DNA from: Paracamarosporium sp. OC-R06-R3
Taxonomy: Eukaryota; Ascomycota; Dothideomycetes; Pleosporales; Didymosphaeriaceae
DNA: 64,000 nt
Reading direction: 5' to 3'
Assembly (NCBI GenBank): GCA_019828545.1
Contig: JACVRA010000328.1
Coordinates: 1 to 64,000 of the forward strand
Shown: positions 34,312 through 47,177 of the stretch, piece after piece
Position numbering within the stretch: the stretch's first letter is position 1
How the letters are laid out: the number at the start of each line of letters is the position of its first letter
The notes under the pieces: generated by a model
What the model was told of the DNA's origin: nothing
Seen by the model: only the letters and a program-made list of their open reading frames with translations
The model's database searches: none
Made by a program: the position numbers and the translations under genes

Positions 34312-37300
34312 CTACTGCGTTTGGCCTACGAGGAGCGACTCGACGGCGCTAGAAATGAAGGCCTTCTTCGGCGTGAGATCCATTCCAAACCTACGCGTCT
34401 TGTTAGTCATGTTCAACCAAGGGATTCTATGTGACGTACCTCTTCTCCAACTCCAGCTTGATTTGCTTCTTAGTCACCGTCATGAGATCCGAAGATGCCA
34501 AAATGTCGCGAATTTCAGCCAACACCGCGTCGTCGGATGGCATGCCAAGGATATTACCCATTTCCATGCTGTTGTCATAACCTCCATAGCCGCTTGGAGC
34601 AAGGCTCATTCGAGACCCGTTACCATAGCGTGGAAGGTCGAGGTGAGACATCGGCCGAGACGGCGGCATTTGTCCATACTCGGAACCAACGACAGAACCG
34701 CTGCCGTTCATGCCCATGAACCGTTTCGTACCGTAGGAGAAACCAGAGATCTCGGAACGGTCATCACGCATCGTGTGCTGCTCCCACATTTCCGCCTGAT
34801 ACTCGTCCCACTTCTTCTTTGGGATGCTGGCAGGATCGAACTTGCCCTCGTCTGATACGATGACCTTTTGACCCTTCTCACCTGTGACAATACGAGTGTT
34901 ACCCCAGGAGAAATCATCCATGTGCCAGAAGGCATAGAGCGGAAGACCGAAAGAGAAGACGGGAGTGGCGAGGATGTAAATGATCATCCAACCGATCATT
35001 TCCCATTTCCGTCGAACAATGAAAATGATCGCCTGAAGACCATAGATGGCACCAAGGAGGATAAAGGCCGTCGTAGGGATAACACCTGGGCTTGTAACCA
35101 GCATGTAAATAAGATAACCAATGTAGACCACGGTGACGGGCATAACCACGGTTGAGAGCAAATCTATGAAGACGACGAAGCGCATACTGAAACAGCAGAA
35201 CCCGCAGAGTTGCTGTAGTGGAATAAGCTCAAGCAGGTTGTGCACCGTGGAGTTGATCCATCGACGACGCTGGGACATGAAGACGGCCCAGCTGTCAGGG
35301 GCAACAGTCCAGGCATGAGCTCGGGAGAGGTACTTGGTCTTGTAGTTGGAGTGGAACTTAAGGAGTAACGTAGTCAAGTATCGATCCTCTCCTAGGTGCA
35401 GCAGGTTCTTCATATGGAGGGTGTCGACACGGATCTCCTGGTATGCTTCTAGAACATCCTTGCTGACGAACAGAGGCTTTCCGGTCTCGGCAGCTCGGAT
35501 GCGATACATGGAGAAACAACCAGGAAGACAGGTGACTGAACCAAACAAACTTTCGAAGGCTTTGGTGAGATTGTGCGAGATGAAGTATTCGTAAACCTGC
35601 ATCATAGTGACAAAGGAGGATTTCGCGTTGGTGAGCGATGTCTCTCCACACACACCAATTAAACGCGTGTCATGGAGGAAGGCAGCAACAAAGCGAGTGG
35701 CTGCATCCGGAGCAACAACGGTGTCTGCATCGATCTGCAAGATGAACTCGTAGAAAGTGGGGTTAACACCGATGATGTTACGGACCTGGTGATGCATCTC
35801 AAGCTCCAGAGGACTCATAGGAAGGTTGTAGTGAACCCGATTCAGGAATCGCATGAGAAGGACCTGAGAATCACGCTTTCCTCGATTACCGGGCTTGGAG
35901 ACTTCGGAGGGTTTGCCGACCTTTACCACGACTAAGAAAGGTACAATGTGACCCTGCACCTCGTACAAACCAGAGTAGCACTTGCCCATATTGTGCTGCT
36001 TTTGACCTTCGCCAAGACTCTCGAAGCTCAACGGATCAGGATCTGTAGTTTCCGGCACACCAAGAATGTCCAATACGATGCGCGGGGTAGGTTTGTCGTT
36101 GCCTTGTCCGATAATCATACCGTCACATACGATGACGATGAGTTTGCGCTTATCATCATACTTCATCCTGGCAGCTGAGTCGATAGCACGTCGGAGAGAG
36201 TCCTCGTCCTCGGTGTACGCTGGAACGGTGCAGATGATGAATTTATCGATGTTCTCAGGTACGCTTTTCCTTCCGAACTGGAGCGCAGCAAAGAACTTGA
36301 ATCCGATAATACTGACGAGGAAAAGTGAGATAGCCAATAGGAAGTATGTGGCGAACTGGCACTTGGTCGAATTTCGGGTGTCCAAGTCTCCGACATAGAA
36401 GAGCCTGTCCATACAACTCTTCATAACGCTCCTTTCTTGAGTGCTCAAAGTCAGCCCTTCCCAGTATTTGCTCACGTCAGTACCGGACTGGACCCTGAAG
36501 ATGTCAACCAACGAGTCGTCCATAAAATTGGTGTCGGTGTTGTAATCTTTGCTCCATTGCTTGCCGTCAGCACGAGGTTGTATCGATCGCCCGCCAACAA
36601 TATAATCCGTGAAGTCATACACATTGCCGTACATGTAAGCAATGGACTTGCCAGATTTCGTCAGTGTCTTGAGGTACTGAGGACTGTAGCCAACCCGCCC
36701 CTTCATGTAGTTATGTTTGAGGAAATACTCCTGCTCTCGCCACCAGTCAGGCCGAGTGTCATTCCAGAAAGCTCGGAAGTCGTGGAACTTGGCGTTAAGG
36801 TCCGTAGTGGAAATTACATTGGTTTGCTGTGTGTAGTTGGAACTTCTGTAGTCGAGCTTGAGACCAGGGTGCACTCCTTTGCCGTCTTTACCGGCACAAA
36901 TTGCGGACACATCTACTGGGAAGAGATTGGTCGCGTCTTTCCCGGCATATTTCTCCAATGAGGCATCAGGAACAATGGCAGGGTAGTGAGCTGGTATGAA
37001 CTTTCCAAGATCGTAGACAACGCCGCGAATAGCAATATAGGCGTCGTTACCATCTTTCCCGTTGTACGAGGTCAATTCGGCGGATGAATAAACATGCTGA
37101 GTAGGACAAATAAGCCTTGGGAAGCCCATCATGACGAAGATAACTATAGCGCAGGAGAGCCAGATAAGCATGTTAATGGCTAGCTTCTCTCGCCAAGCGA
37201 TCCGAACATCTTTCCTCTTGATTCTTCCGAACCATTTGATGAAGATGTCAGGAATGTAGAAAGTCAGCGCATAGACGGTGAACAACCAGCGCTTGCGGCT

Positions 37301-39975
37301 ACCGGTGACTGGCTGCACGTCCACCTCTTCCAATTCTTTGGACTCTGTCTTCTCGTCAAGTACTCTGGGCTGTTCCAGGCCGCGGAACATGTCGCCGCCG
37401 CTCGTGATAGCAGACGCGGCCTCAGAGCGAGCGTCGATATCTTTGCTACCAAAATAACTACCACCCTTGTCATGGTAGTAACCGCCGGGAGAAGGCGCGA
37501 GGAGGCCAGATCTAGAATCGCCAAATGATCGAGGCGCATCTGGGGTCATGGCATCGTCTACAGCAGAAAGACCAGCTGGGGGCGAGACATCGTCGACGTT
37601 GGCGATTTCGGACCAGCATCGCTCGCTCAAGAAGACTCCTGTTGTTCCGACACGAACCTCTGTCTCACGCCAAGGTTTACTGTCGAGCACTGTCTCCGCC
37701 CGTTCCCTTTCACTACCAACAATCGACCTATCGACCTCAGCCAGACCAAGGAATTCGGCGAAGGGCAGGAAAATGCTGAAATCGGCAACATGGAGTCGTT
37801 GGCTAATCTCGGCAATATTCAGTGACTGCACTTGTATTCGTACGCACTTGCTGTCAAATTGATTGGCGATCCTTCGGTCATTAGGCTTAAGACACAAGAC
37901 AAAATAAGGATTCGCCTTGCGCAGCGAAGACTCGATGGTCTTCAGAGAACTTAGGAATTGGCCGGCAGCACCTGTTTGTTTGGCAGTGTCACCTTTCTTG
38001 GATCCGGAGACAGTGCTGTCAGCATCGCTCATCGCATCTTCATCGAACACGTTGACCGGACGACCCATTCGGCCGCCTTTTTCTGTTTTGCGACGTGCCA
38101 TACTAGGCATCCTCATGGGTTTGGAGCTAACAGTAGCTTGAATGATAGCAGACTTTTCCTTCGGATGCGTAATCTTCTTCAAAGCATCCTGACCGAAAAG
38201 TTCTTGGATGAAAGAGCTTTGGGAGGACCTGAGAAGATTCATCATGTCGCCCGAGATGATCTCAGCGTTCTCCTCCATGAAGTTTTCCGCGTTGTATTCA
38301 ACTTCGCCAGCGAAATGACGAACTGTGAACGTAACAGACGTGTTCGGTGTTGGAAAGTTGCTGCCAGGCTGTGTGACATTGAGACTGCCAGGCAGAATAG
38401 AGTCGTTCTTGCCGTCGAACCGTTTGCGGATGGCTTCAAGAAACTGCATATGGGTCTTGCCGCGACGAGTCTGGTCGTCAAGAATACTGAGGAGTCCGTT
38501 TCCTGATTTCAAAAGGCCGGTCTTTGCTTCTGAATTATCCCAGTATTGGATCTGAGGGAGATTGATCTCTTCCTGCTCTATTTCCCTCATTTGGCGGTCA
38601 AAGAAGGTCTGTGTGTAATAGTTGTGCAAGAACTCGTTGGCAGAATTGTTGAGGAGCTGGTCAAGGTTGCATCCAGTTCCCGAGTACGGAGCAAAGCCTG
38701 GGAAATCTACCAAAGAAACAGAGTTGTTAACTTCGTCAGGTAGCGCGGCCACTCTAGAGTTGACCTGCTCCATAACATAGGCAACCAGTAATGAGTAGAG
38801 AGTGCGTGCCATTTCATCAGCGTTTGCTCGAGCACCCTTGGGGTCAAGCATGACCGTGACACGCTCACGATACAGTGTCTTCGTCTTGTATCGAAGGCTC
38901 TGTTCGAGTTCAGACATAGTAACCTGAAGGAAACGGGCAATGGGCTCTAGTGCCTCCTTATTTTTGACCATGGTTATGGTCTCGCCACCTTCGTGCGAAT
39001 AACCTCCACTGTCGTCCGCCGTAGGGGTCGTAGACTGTCCCTTCTCGAACTCCAGCTGGCCAATGTGGAGAATGATAGCCATGACTTCGCAAATACCAGC
39101 AATGTCATGCTTGGAGAACTCGAGCCTACGCAACGCAGTCTTGAAATCCTGGAAACCTCTGGCGTCGTCGATGCCTACTTTGAGCTGTGAGGGATGACCC
39201 AAGTAACGCCATCTCTTGGTCGCTGTGAGCGACGCACGGTTTCCGGCACCATCGCCCACCATATCCAAGCCCAAATGCTTCTTCTCAGCCAGGCTAGTAC
39301 CTTGAAGAAGGTAGTAGAGGATGTGGTAGCTACGTTCGCCAGTTGGAACGGACGCGATGCGGCTACGCTCCAGACGGTGGGCCAGGAATTGGGCGCCGAT
39401 GAGCGTTGCATGGGGCGAAGTAGCCGTCTTGTACTGCAGCTCGAGCAGCAGACCGGCCTTGGAGGCTGATGGAGTCGTGGTCGATTTAGTGGTGGTGAAG
39501 GCGTCAAAGATGAAGTTAGCATGCTCGATCTTCTTTGAGAGCGGAGTTGCAGAGTAAGAGAGGAAAGCCCTCAGCGTATGGCCGCGGATGGTGGTTTTGC
39601 CAGCACCCGACTCGCCCCTGTCATCTGTCAGTCCCGTTTCACCACGAATCCACGGATCCTCGCGACTACTTACAAAAAGACAACAGCTTGGTCCTCGGAG
39701 CGTAGTCCAAGGCGCATATACGCCCGCTGTGCCATGTCTTCTGCGGCCTGCTGGGCGCTGCCATCCTTACCACCCTCGGGACCCCGGCTGGAGTCTGTAT
39801 ATGTGTTGAGAGATATTATTGCGTGCGAAGAGAGCGTCGAGGTGGGCAGGTGGGCGTGGAAGCGACTGGCTAGATGAGCCGTAAGGTGTGTATCGGACTG
39901 CAGATGCTGGCCGAGGGCTGGCAGCGACGGCTGCATGTACTGGGGCATGTTGCCCCCAAACGAATTGCTGGCCAT
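34312..39975 (-). CDS. csmA: Class V chitin synthase with myosin motor domain
   Basis: CDS complement(join(34312..34390,34440..39617,39674..39975)), 1852 aa. It polymerises UDP-GlcNAc into chitin at growing tips. The N-terminal myosin-like motor (about 1-780) has an intact P-loop, GESGAGKTT, at 102-110, which is created only after removal of intron 39618-39673. Transmembrane segments, a cytochrome b5-like region ([19 protein letters not shown]) and the GT2 synthase domain follow, with QIDADTVV and the SQRRRW signature near residue 1550. Further membrane helices come next, then a C-terminal DEK-type domain finished in the last exon ([22 protein letters not shown]). Intron 34391-34439 is GTACGT...GCGTAG. 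It is head-to-head with the second motor-type synthase, the arrangement known for csmA/csmB of Aspergillus and chsV/chsVb of Fusarium. Confidence 0.96.
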
Positions 39976-41792
39976 GTGTGGCGGACGCGTCCCCGCGGGA
40001 GCGTTGAGCGAGCGTGAGTGTCAGACAGCTAGGGTTGGAGTTGAGAGGGTCGAGGAAACGGTGCTTGGAAGTGTTTTGGACAGGAATGCAAGCGATTCAG
40101 GAGACACACGGCACGCGAGCGGCAGGCGACGCGCTCAGCAGGCGATTAGTACAAGGCAGCGAGCGTGCAATGATGGTGGGAAACGCAAAAACGAAAGTAA
40201 TGGCCGGTGGCAGGAGGCGTCGCCGGAGACGAATAGGTCGGACGAAGGAGGACGTCTGAACAAAATGATGCGGGCTGCCGGGGGTGCTGGCTGGCTTGGA
40301 GTGCTTCTCGATGGCCTAGCGAGTGGACCTCGCCGCTTTGGGCGCCCGTGCCCCCCGCCTCTATTAAAATAGATTCAAAACAGCGTAACGTATTGCCCGT
40401 CCAGGCGCTCCGCTGGCTAACGGCTACCCTGAGTTCCCGCGTTGCTGATGGCATGCGGCACGAGAGAGCTTCTGGCTGCTGCGCGGAGACGTGCCTCCAC
40501 AGCCCACGTAACCTCACGATAACGTGCCCTCGGCAGCACGCCCGCCGCTGAAACCTCGCTCGCCCGCCGCAGAAATCACAGGAGGCCGGCCAGGGTCGCA
40601 AGGCTGGGGCAGATCACCGCGGCTCGCCATGCTGGGACGCTACCTGGACCGGCGTAGGATCCTGCTCCGGCAACGTCGACGACAGCAACCTAGCAGCTAG
40701 CATCTTGTTGACGCCTTTGTCAGGTGCGGGGACGGGGACAGACATGGCTGGTGTGACACGCTCTCGACAACAGAAGGTCATACCGCATGCGCTGCTGCTG
40801 CAGGACGAAGCGTTGTCCGGGCCACGGCGGAGCGCTGACCGACCCGCCTGATGAAGGGACGCGGCGATCCATTACCGCCAAGCTCTCCTTTTCCGTCTGT
40901 TGGATGCCCCAGCAAAGCTTCACCAAGGACACAGGGGTCTTTGTGACGTCAATTCCATCGACAAAGCTTTTTTTTCAGCCCTCGAGAGAAAGAGGTCGAA
41001 GCCAGCTATGGCAGTTGCATGACGGGCTGGTGGAGCCATTATATTGTATTGACGCGCACTCGTACGGCGGTCCGCCACCACACCGTCGCGCTAAACAGGC
41101 TCCCGGAGGCTTGCTTCTACACAGGATAGACGATAGACGATAGACGATAGATGACGGTGCGAGACCCACGGCTGTGTTGCTTTATCGATAGCATGCTTCT
41201 TCGAGTGATGCCCGTCTTCAGAGACAGCATAATCCAACGCAAACAAAAGGCCGCTAAAAATAGGGGGCTCTGAGACATGTCCTCGCTCGTTCGCTGCAAC
41301 GACGGCCACCGTCGCGCCACATTAATTGGGGCGAGTGATCCTTGCGTGGACGAGTCCAGCTGCGATCAATGATCGCCAGAATCGATGCGCCAAGCCGTAA
41401 TTTATTTTCGATACAACGGCGTCTAGCGCATCTCCAGGCGAGCAGGGAGTGCCGGAATGGGAGGCCCTCCGCCAACAAACATCGCCGCACCCTTCTCCTC
41501 TGTCGTTGTCGAGGCCCTCCGTGTTGCCGTTTCGTGTTGTTTCTTCATACAATCGTTTAATTCCTACCTTCGCTAGGCTTATCAGTCTTACCTCGAGTGG
41601 CCACGTGCTGTCAGGGGCCCGTGTTTTGCCCATTGTCTCCCGTCCTCGAGCCCCCGTTGCCAACTGCACTCGCTCAATCGCCCTCAACCGTCGTTACACC
41701 GCTTCAACTGCCCTCGAATCAACCAAACCACCCTCCAGAAGACGATCACATCTCTTCCGTAATCGGGGCTCGCTCCCCAGCCCGCCACCGCC
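39976..41792. promoter_or_regulatory. Bidirectional promoter of the two motor-type chitin synthases
   Basis: 1.8 kb between divergent start codons. It has no convincing ORF. It contains a heptamer repeat at 41125-41151 and pyrimidine-rich sequence at 41.46-41.78 kb just before the plus-strand ATG, typical of fungal promoters. Joint control of the pair is a reasonable inference from the shared region. Confidence 0.65.
41125..41151. repeat. Four tandem copies of GATAGAC
   Basis: Three perfect heptamers (41125-41145) and a fourth truncated to GATAGA. Each copy holds a GATA core. It lies in the shared chitin synthase promoter, 641 bp before the plus-strand start. Confidence 0.85.
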
Positions 41793-44700
41793 ATGAGCTT
41801 CGTTAACAACTCGCGCATGTCGGTTTATTCCACCACCTCCAATGCCGCATCACGTCCTGGCAACCCGGCGTCACAGGTCTCCACGACCACGCTTCTCAAC
41901 AGCCTGAACACGTGCTTCAGGACCAACCAGCCTTTCCATCTCGAGGCGAGCACAAGCCTTGTCGTAAACACATGGGTCAACGCGCGGAGCAACATCGACG
42001 GCCGCATCGGTGGAACAGTCGACCTGGAGTTAGGACGGAAGGCGTGGGAGCATGCCCGCCGCCGTGCCGAAGATGGCTGCATTGTGTTGGGGTAAGTCGT
42101 TGCCCTGTTCTGCCCAAGGCATTTCATGCTAACCAGAGCAGCTCTCTTCACGAGTCTAGTCCCTCCACATTGTCGCCTTTCGTGTCCGGGCTGCCTCTGG
42201 CCGTTCCTATCAGCTTCTGGACGGCTCTCGAAGTCCTTCGCGCTTTCACACACTGCGTGACGCCACACAACCCATCGTTTCCCCGCCACTCTGCCCTAGC
42301 TACAATCTTTACCATTAATCTGCAGGGCAACTTGGTGAACGCTGAAATCCGGCTTTCTACAAGTGGATTGGACACCCAGAATGGTTTGCTGAATATTCCG
42401 GCACAGTCTGGGTTCCGTGCATTCGATGTTTTCTATTACCTGAACTCAAGTTCCGCCAGCCAAGCCGAGCGAGAATTTCTTAATCTGTCGCACCCTTCTG
42501 AGTACAAGCTCTTGAACAGGTCTGGCACATACGATCCACCATCTTATCTTCCAGACGTAGACGATGCCGCTGCCTCCGAGGATCTCCGTCAAAATCTCAA
42601 AGCCATAGGCATTCGAGGTCAGAAGCTGAACAACCTTATCAGCTGCCTCGCTGGTCTGCTCAAGCTTGGCAATACCATCGGCTACGATGTGGATCAAGAC
42701 ATGCTACGAGCCATTAGCGACGAGTGCAGTACTCTTTTGGACATCGAGCCTTCTTTGCTCGGACAGAGGCTCAGTGATAGCGACCGCGCCACAGCCATTG
42801 GTGGCATCTATGAGGCAATTGTCGATTATGTCGTTATGCACGCCAATACTACCATCCAGGAGGATATCCGGAGCGGTAGGATGGGGTCGGGTAGTGATCC
42901 TGGTCACATGACTCCGCCTGAAGATGAGGAAGGCGATATTGTCAACATCACCGTCGTTGAAGTCCCTAGCCAGGCGCTTGGCAAGGCTATTTCACTTCGG
43001 ACCGTTTTCGATGACACCGAAGGAATCAACTCCGAAATGAAGGAAGACGGTGTGCAGATTCCTCCTGCAGGTTCCTCAGTATTGGAAGGTATGCGCCAAG
43101 CCATCCAGGCTTGTGAGGTTGAACTTGGTGTGGAAAGTTCAGCTTTGCGCCAACATCGGATGGATCTTGAGAAGCGTGAGCGGGTCTTGGAGCAAACCGC
43201 CTTGGAGATTTCGGACGAGACCAATTTCATCAAGAAGGTCTTGATGCCCATTGATGGCCAAGGTATCGTCCTCGGCAGTGCAGACGTCAACCGATTGGAT
43301 CTGCCTAATGTGCTGGCGACGAGCAGAGTTTGGTTCCATCTTGCTATGCACCCAACCGACGCGAACCCCGACAGGCTTACTCAAGATTCGAACGCAACCT
43401 GGTCAGCTGCCACCGTTTCAAGACAGTTGCGAGACTGGAGGTTGCCTGAATGGGCGAACCGCCGTAACCGGTCGTCTGACTTCACTGCCGATTTCGACCA
43501 TCATGAGTTTTATGAGCGTTATCACGTCCTAGGTTGTATGGACGGCAGAGACGGCATCCAAAGCTGGATTCTGCAACGAGGTTGGAGCAACGGCGAGGTG
43601 GTCGTTGGGCAACAGCGTGTCTGGGTTCGTGAAGGCACCTGGTGGGAAGCAGAAAACCAACTCGACCTCAAAGCGCAAGACCTGACCGGCGCAACCATGT
43701 TAGGCAATATGGTAGGTGCGGGTGGCCTCGAAAGTGGCTATTCAACCAACAGTCCTGCTATGGGAAGCGGCTTCTTCCCACCGTTGCCTGAGACGAGCCC
43801 GCAAGCAAGTGCAATCAACGTCTTGCCACACCAAAGCACTGCCACTTTGGCTGCAAAGGGAGCAGCTTTCGATGCAAAGTCAGTTGCCCCAACAACCGCA
43901 CCCACGCTCACTGGACGTACTGGCGACTATGGTCTTGGTACGAAGGGAGATGAGGACAAAGGCGTCACGTACTACGACACGGAAACCGGCGGCAACATGG
44001 TCATCACAGAGACTCCCACCACCGGGACGAGGAAAGTCTGGGTAGCCCTTGTATGGGCATTGACATTCTGGATTCCTTCGCCTGTGCTGAAATTCATTGG
44101 GCGCATGAAGCGCCCCGACGTGCGCATGGCGTGGCGAGAAAAGCTTGTTCTCGTACTCCTCATTCTCTTGATGAACGCTGCCATTATCTTTTACATCATC
44201 GCCTTCGGTAAACTCCTCTGTCCCAACAAGGACAAAGCTTGGAATCGCAAAGAGGTGTCCCAGCATCAAGGAGACAATGATTTCTTCGTGAGTCACCATG
44301 GTGTAGTCTATGATCTTTCGAGTTGGTGGAAGGTTCAACACAGCGATTCCCGAACGAAGATCACCACAGAGAACATGCAACCTCTGGGTGGCGCAGACAT
44401 GGATCCGTACATCCGCCCTCCTCTATACCTAGCTTGCCCCAATCTAGTCACGGACTATCTCATTAAGTTCCAAAACAACGGTTCACTTGAGAATCCTGAG
44501 GCCGAGCATCAGTCCGGTAACCGCACGTCCCGACCAGACAGCAATGCTCTAAAGCAGAACGACTGGTACCCTAACGTCTTCATGCCAAAGATCAAAGAAT
44601 TTAGGAAAGGGCCCCTAGTATGGGATGTGAAGACAATTGAAGACGAAGGCAGGAATTTAGCACACTACTGGTTCCGACTTGGCGACGACGTTTACGATTT

Positions 44701-47177
44701 GAAGGATTATTTCTATACTCAAGATTTCATGGACGGCGCCACGGGCTACTCATTCTTGGACCCTGACTTCGAAGACATGGTCAAACAATACGCTGGTGAG
44801 GATATCACGGAGCACTTCACCAACACCCTGAATAAAACGACCCAAGAGTATACTATGCAATGTTTGACAAATGTCTTCTACGTTGGCAAAACAGATTTCC
44901 GAAAATCGCCTCGCTGCAAGGTGAACGACTACATCCTGCTCGCCTTTACCATCATTATTTGCGCCGTTATCGTCATCAAGTTTTTGGCTGCTCTGCAGCT
45001 AGGTTCCAAACGTCGCCCTGCCAATCAGGACAAGTTCGTTATTTGTCAGGTACCTGCCTACACAGAGGGCGAGGACCAGCTTCGGAAAGGTCTCGATTCA
45101 CTCACTGCCTTGGCTTATGACAACAAGCGCAAGCTCATCTGTGTTATCTGCGACGGAATGATTGTCGGTGGCGGCAACGATCGTCCTACGCCGAAGATCG
45201 TCCTAGATATTCTTGGTGTTGATCCTAGAGTCGACCCTCCTGCGCTACCCTTCAAGTCAGTCGGCATGGGCAGTGAACAGCTAAACTACGGAAAGGTATA
45301 CTCTGGCTTGTATGAATTCGAAGGCAACGTCGTTCCCTACATCGTTGTCGTTAAGATGGGCAAGGAGACCGAGCAAAGCAAATCCAAACCCGGCAACCGT
45401 GGAAAGCGAGATTCGCAGATTCTGCTTATGAGCTTCCTAAACCGTGTACACCACCGCGGTGCAATGAACCCCCTCGAATTGGAAATGTTCCATCAAATCA
45501 ACAATATCATCGGAGTGGATCCTGAGTTGTATGAGTACCTCCTCATGGTAGACGCCGATACGATGGTCCGTCCTGATGCCCTTACCCGGCTGGTTGCAAG
45601 CTGCGCCAATGATTCCAAGATTGCGGGTATCTGCGGTGAGACGAGTTTGGAAAATGAAGACAAGTCCTGGTGGACCATGATTCAAGTCTACGAGTACTAC
45701 ATTTCTCACCACCTATCCAAAGCTTTCGAGAGTTTGTTCGGCAGTGTTACTTGTTTACCCGGATGGTAAGTTCGCCTCGCTATATTCTCGACCACTGCTA
45801 AACCCTTCTAGTTTCTCCATGTACCGACTTCGCACAGCCGACAAAGGCAAGCCACTCATTATCTCCGACAAAGTCATCAAAGAATACTCCGACTGTGTTG
45901 TGGATACTCTGCACAAGAAAAACCTGTTGTCCCTAGGAGAAGATCGTTTCCTAACGACGCTTATGACAAAGCACTTCCCGAGCATGTCGTACAAGTTCAT
46001 TCCAGACGCATACGCGTTCACGGCTGCTCCTGAATCATTCAGCATTCTGCTATCTCAGAGACGTCGTTGGATCAACTCCACTATCCACAATCTGGCAGAA
46101 CTGATGCTCCTTAAGGACATGTGTGGTTTCTGCTGCTTCAGCATGCGCTTTGTTGTCTTCATCGACCTCTTCGGCACCGTCATCCTCCCATCTATTTGCG
46201 TTTACCTCGGTTACCTCATCTACACGGTCGCCTCGGGAACCGGTCAATTACCAATGTTTTCGATCATCATGCTTGCAGCGGTGTACGGTTTGCAAGCCAT
46301 TATCTTCCTCATTAAGCGACAGTGGCAGCATGTTGGATGGATGATCATCTATATCCTTGCTTTCCCCATTTATTCTTTCATCCTCCCAATCTACTCTTTC
46401 TGGAAACAGGACGACTTCTCGTGGGGTAACACTCGTGTTGTTATCGGCGAACAAGGCGGCAACAAGAAAGTCCTTACCACGGATGACGAAGGCTTTGATC
46501 CCAAGAGCATTCCTCTCCAGCGATGGGACGACTACGCTCTCGCCAACGGCCTTCCCGGACGTCGTGGATTGGCAGGACAAACCTCTGAGAAGGGTGGCTA
46601 CAGTGCTTACGAAGACGAAGGATACGAGATGAACGACATGCAGTCCGTATATTCTTCTGTCAAGCCGGCATCCACCATCATGTCCAACATGCACCACATC
46701 TCCCACATGCCTCCAAGCCAATCCCCCGGGCCATACCAGAGTATGCAAGCACGCCAGTCGTCTTATTCGAACTTCTCACGATACCAAGACAACCCCCAGA
46801 ACGGCCGTCTGATGTCCATGGGTGGAATGAGCGACCACTACGACCAGTCGCCCTACAGCAGCCGACCCAACATGGGCGGGTTCCAGAGTTCCGATAACCT
46901 CATGACGGCCACTCCACCTGTCCGTGGACGAAGTCCTCTCGGTTACGCTCAGTCTCGTCCGGGTAGCACCGTCAACTTTCAAGGCATGATGAACGGCCCC
47001 AGTGATGCGACAATCATTGAGACTGTGCAACACTGCTTGAGGGAAGCAGACCTGGACCGCGTTACCAAGAAACAACTTGTCGCCCTTGCTGAACAACGCC
47101 TGCAAACACAGCTCACGGGCGAGAGGCGGATCTTCCTCAACCAGCAGATCGACCTCGAACTAGCTAACATGGCGTAA
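41793..47177 (+). CDS. csmB: Class VI/VII chitin synthase with reduced myosin-like domain
   Basis: CDS join(41793..42091,42142..45765,45812..47177), 1762 aa. It is the partner of the class V enzyme and resembles CsmB/ChsVb. The N-terminal motor-like region is short and has no P-loop or switch motifs, so it should not hydrolyse ATP. The catalytic half is well kept: [16 protein letters not shown], then [17 protein letters not shown] (restored by splicing intron 45766-45811), [10 protein letters not shown] near residue 1390, multiple membrane helices, and a Ser/Gln/Tyr-rich tail leading to a DEK-type C-terminus ([16 protein letters not shown]). Intron 42092-42141 has GTAAGT and a GCTAACC branch. 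It acts in polarised wall synthesis at the plasma membrane. Class naming (VI or VII) differs between authors. Confidence 0.96.

Noticed and set aside
40014..40372. ORFs inside the shared chitin synthase promoter
   Set aside because: Arg/Gly-rich, overlapping on both strands, and without splice or domain support.
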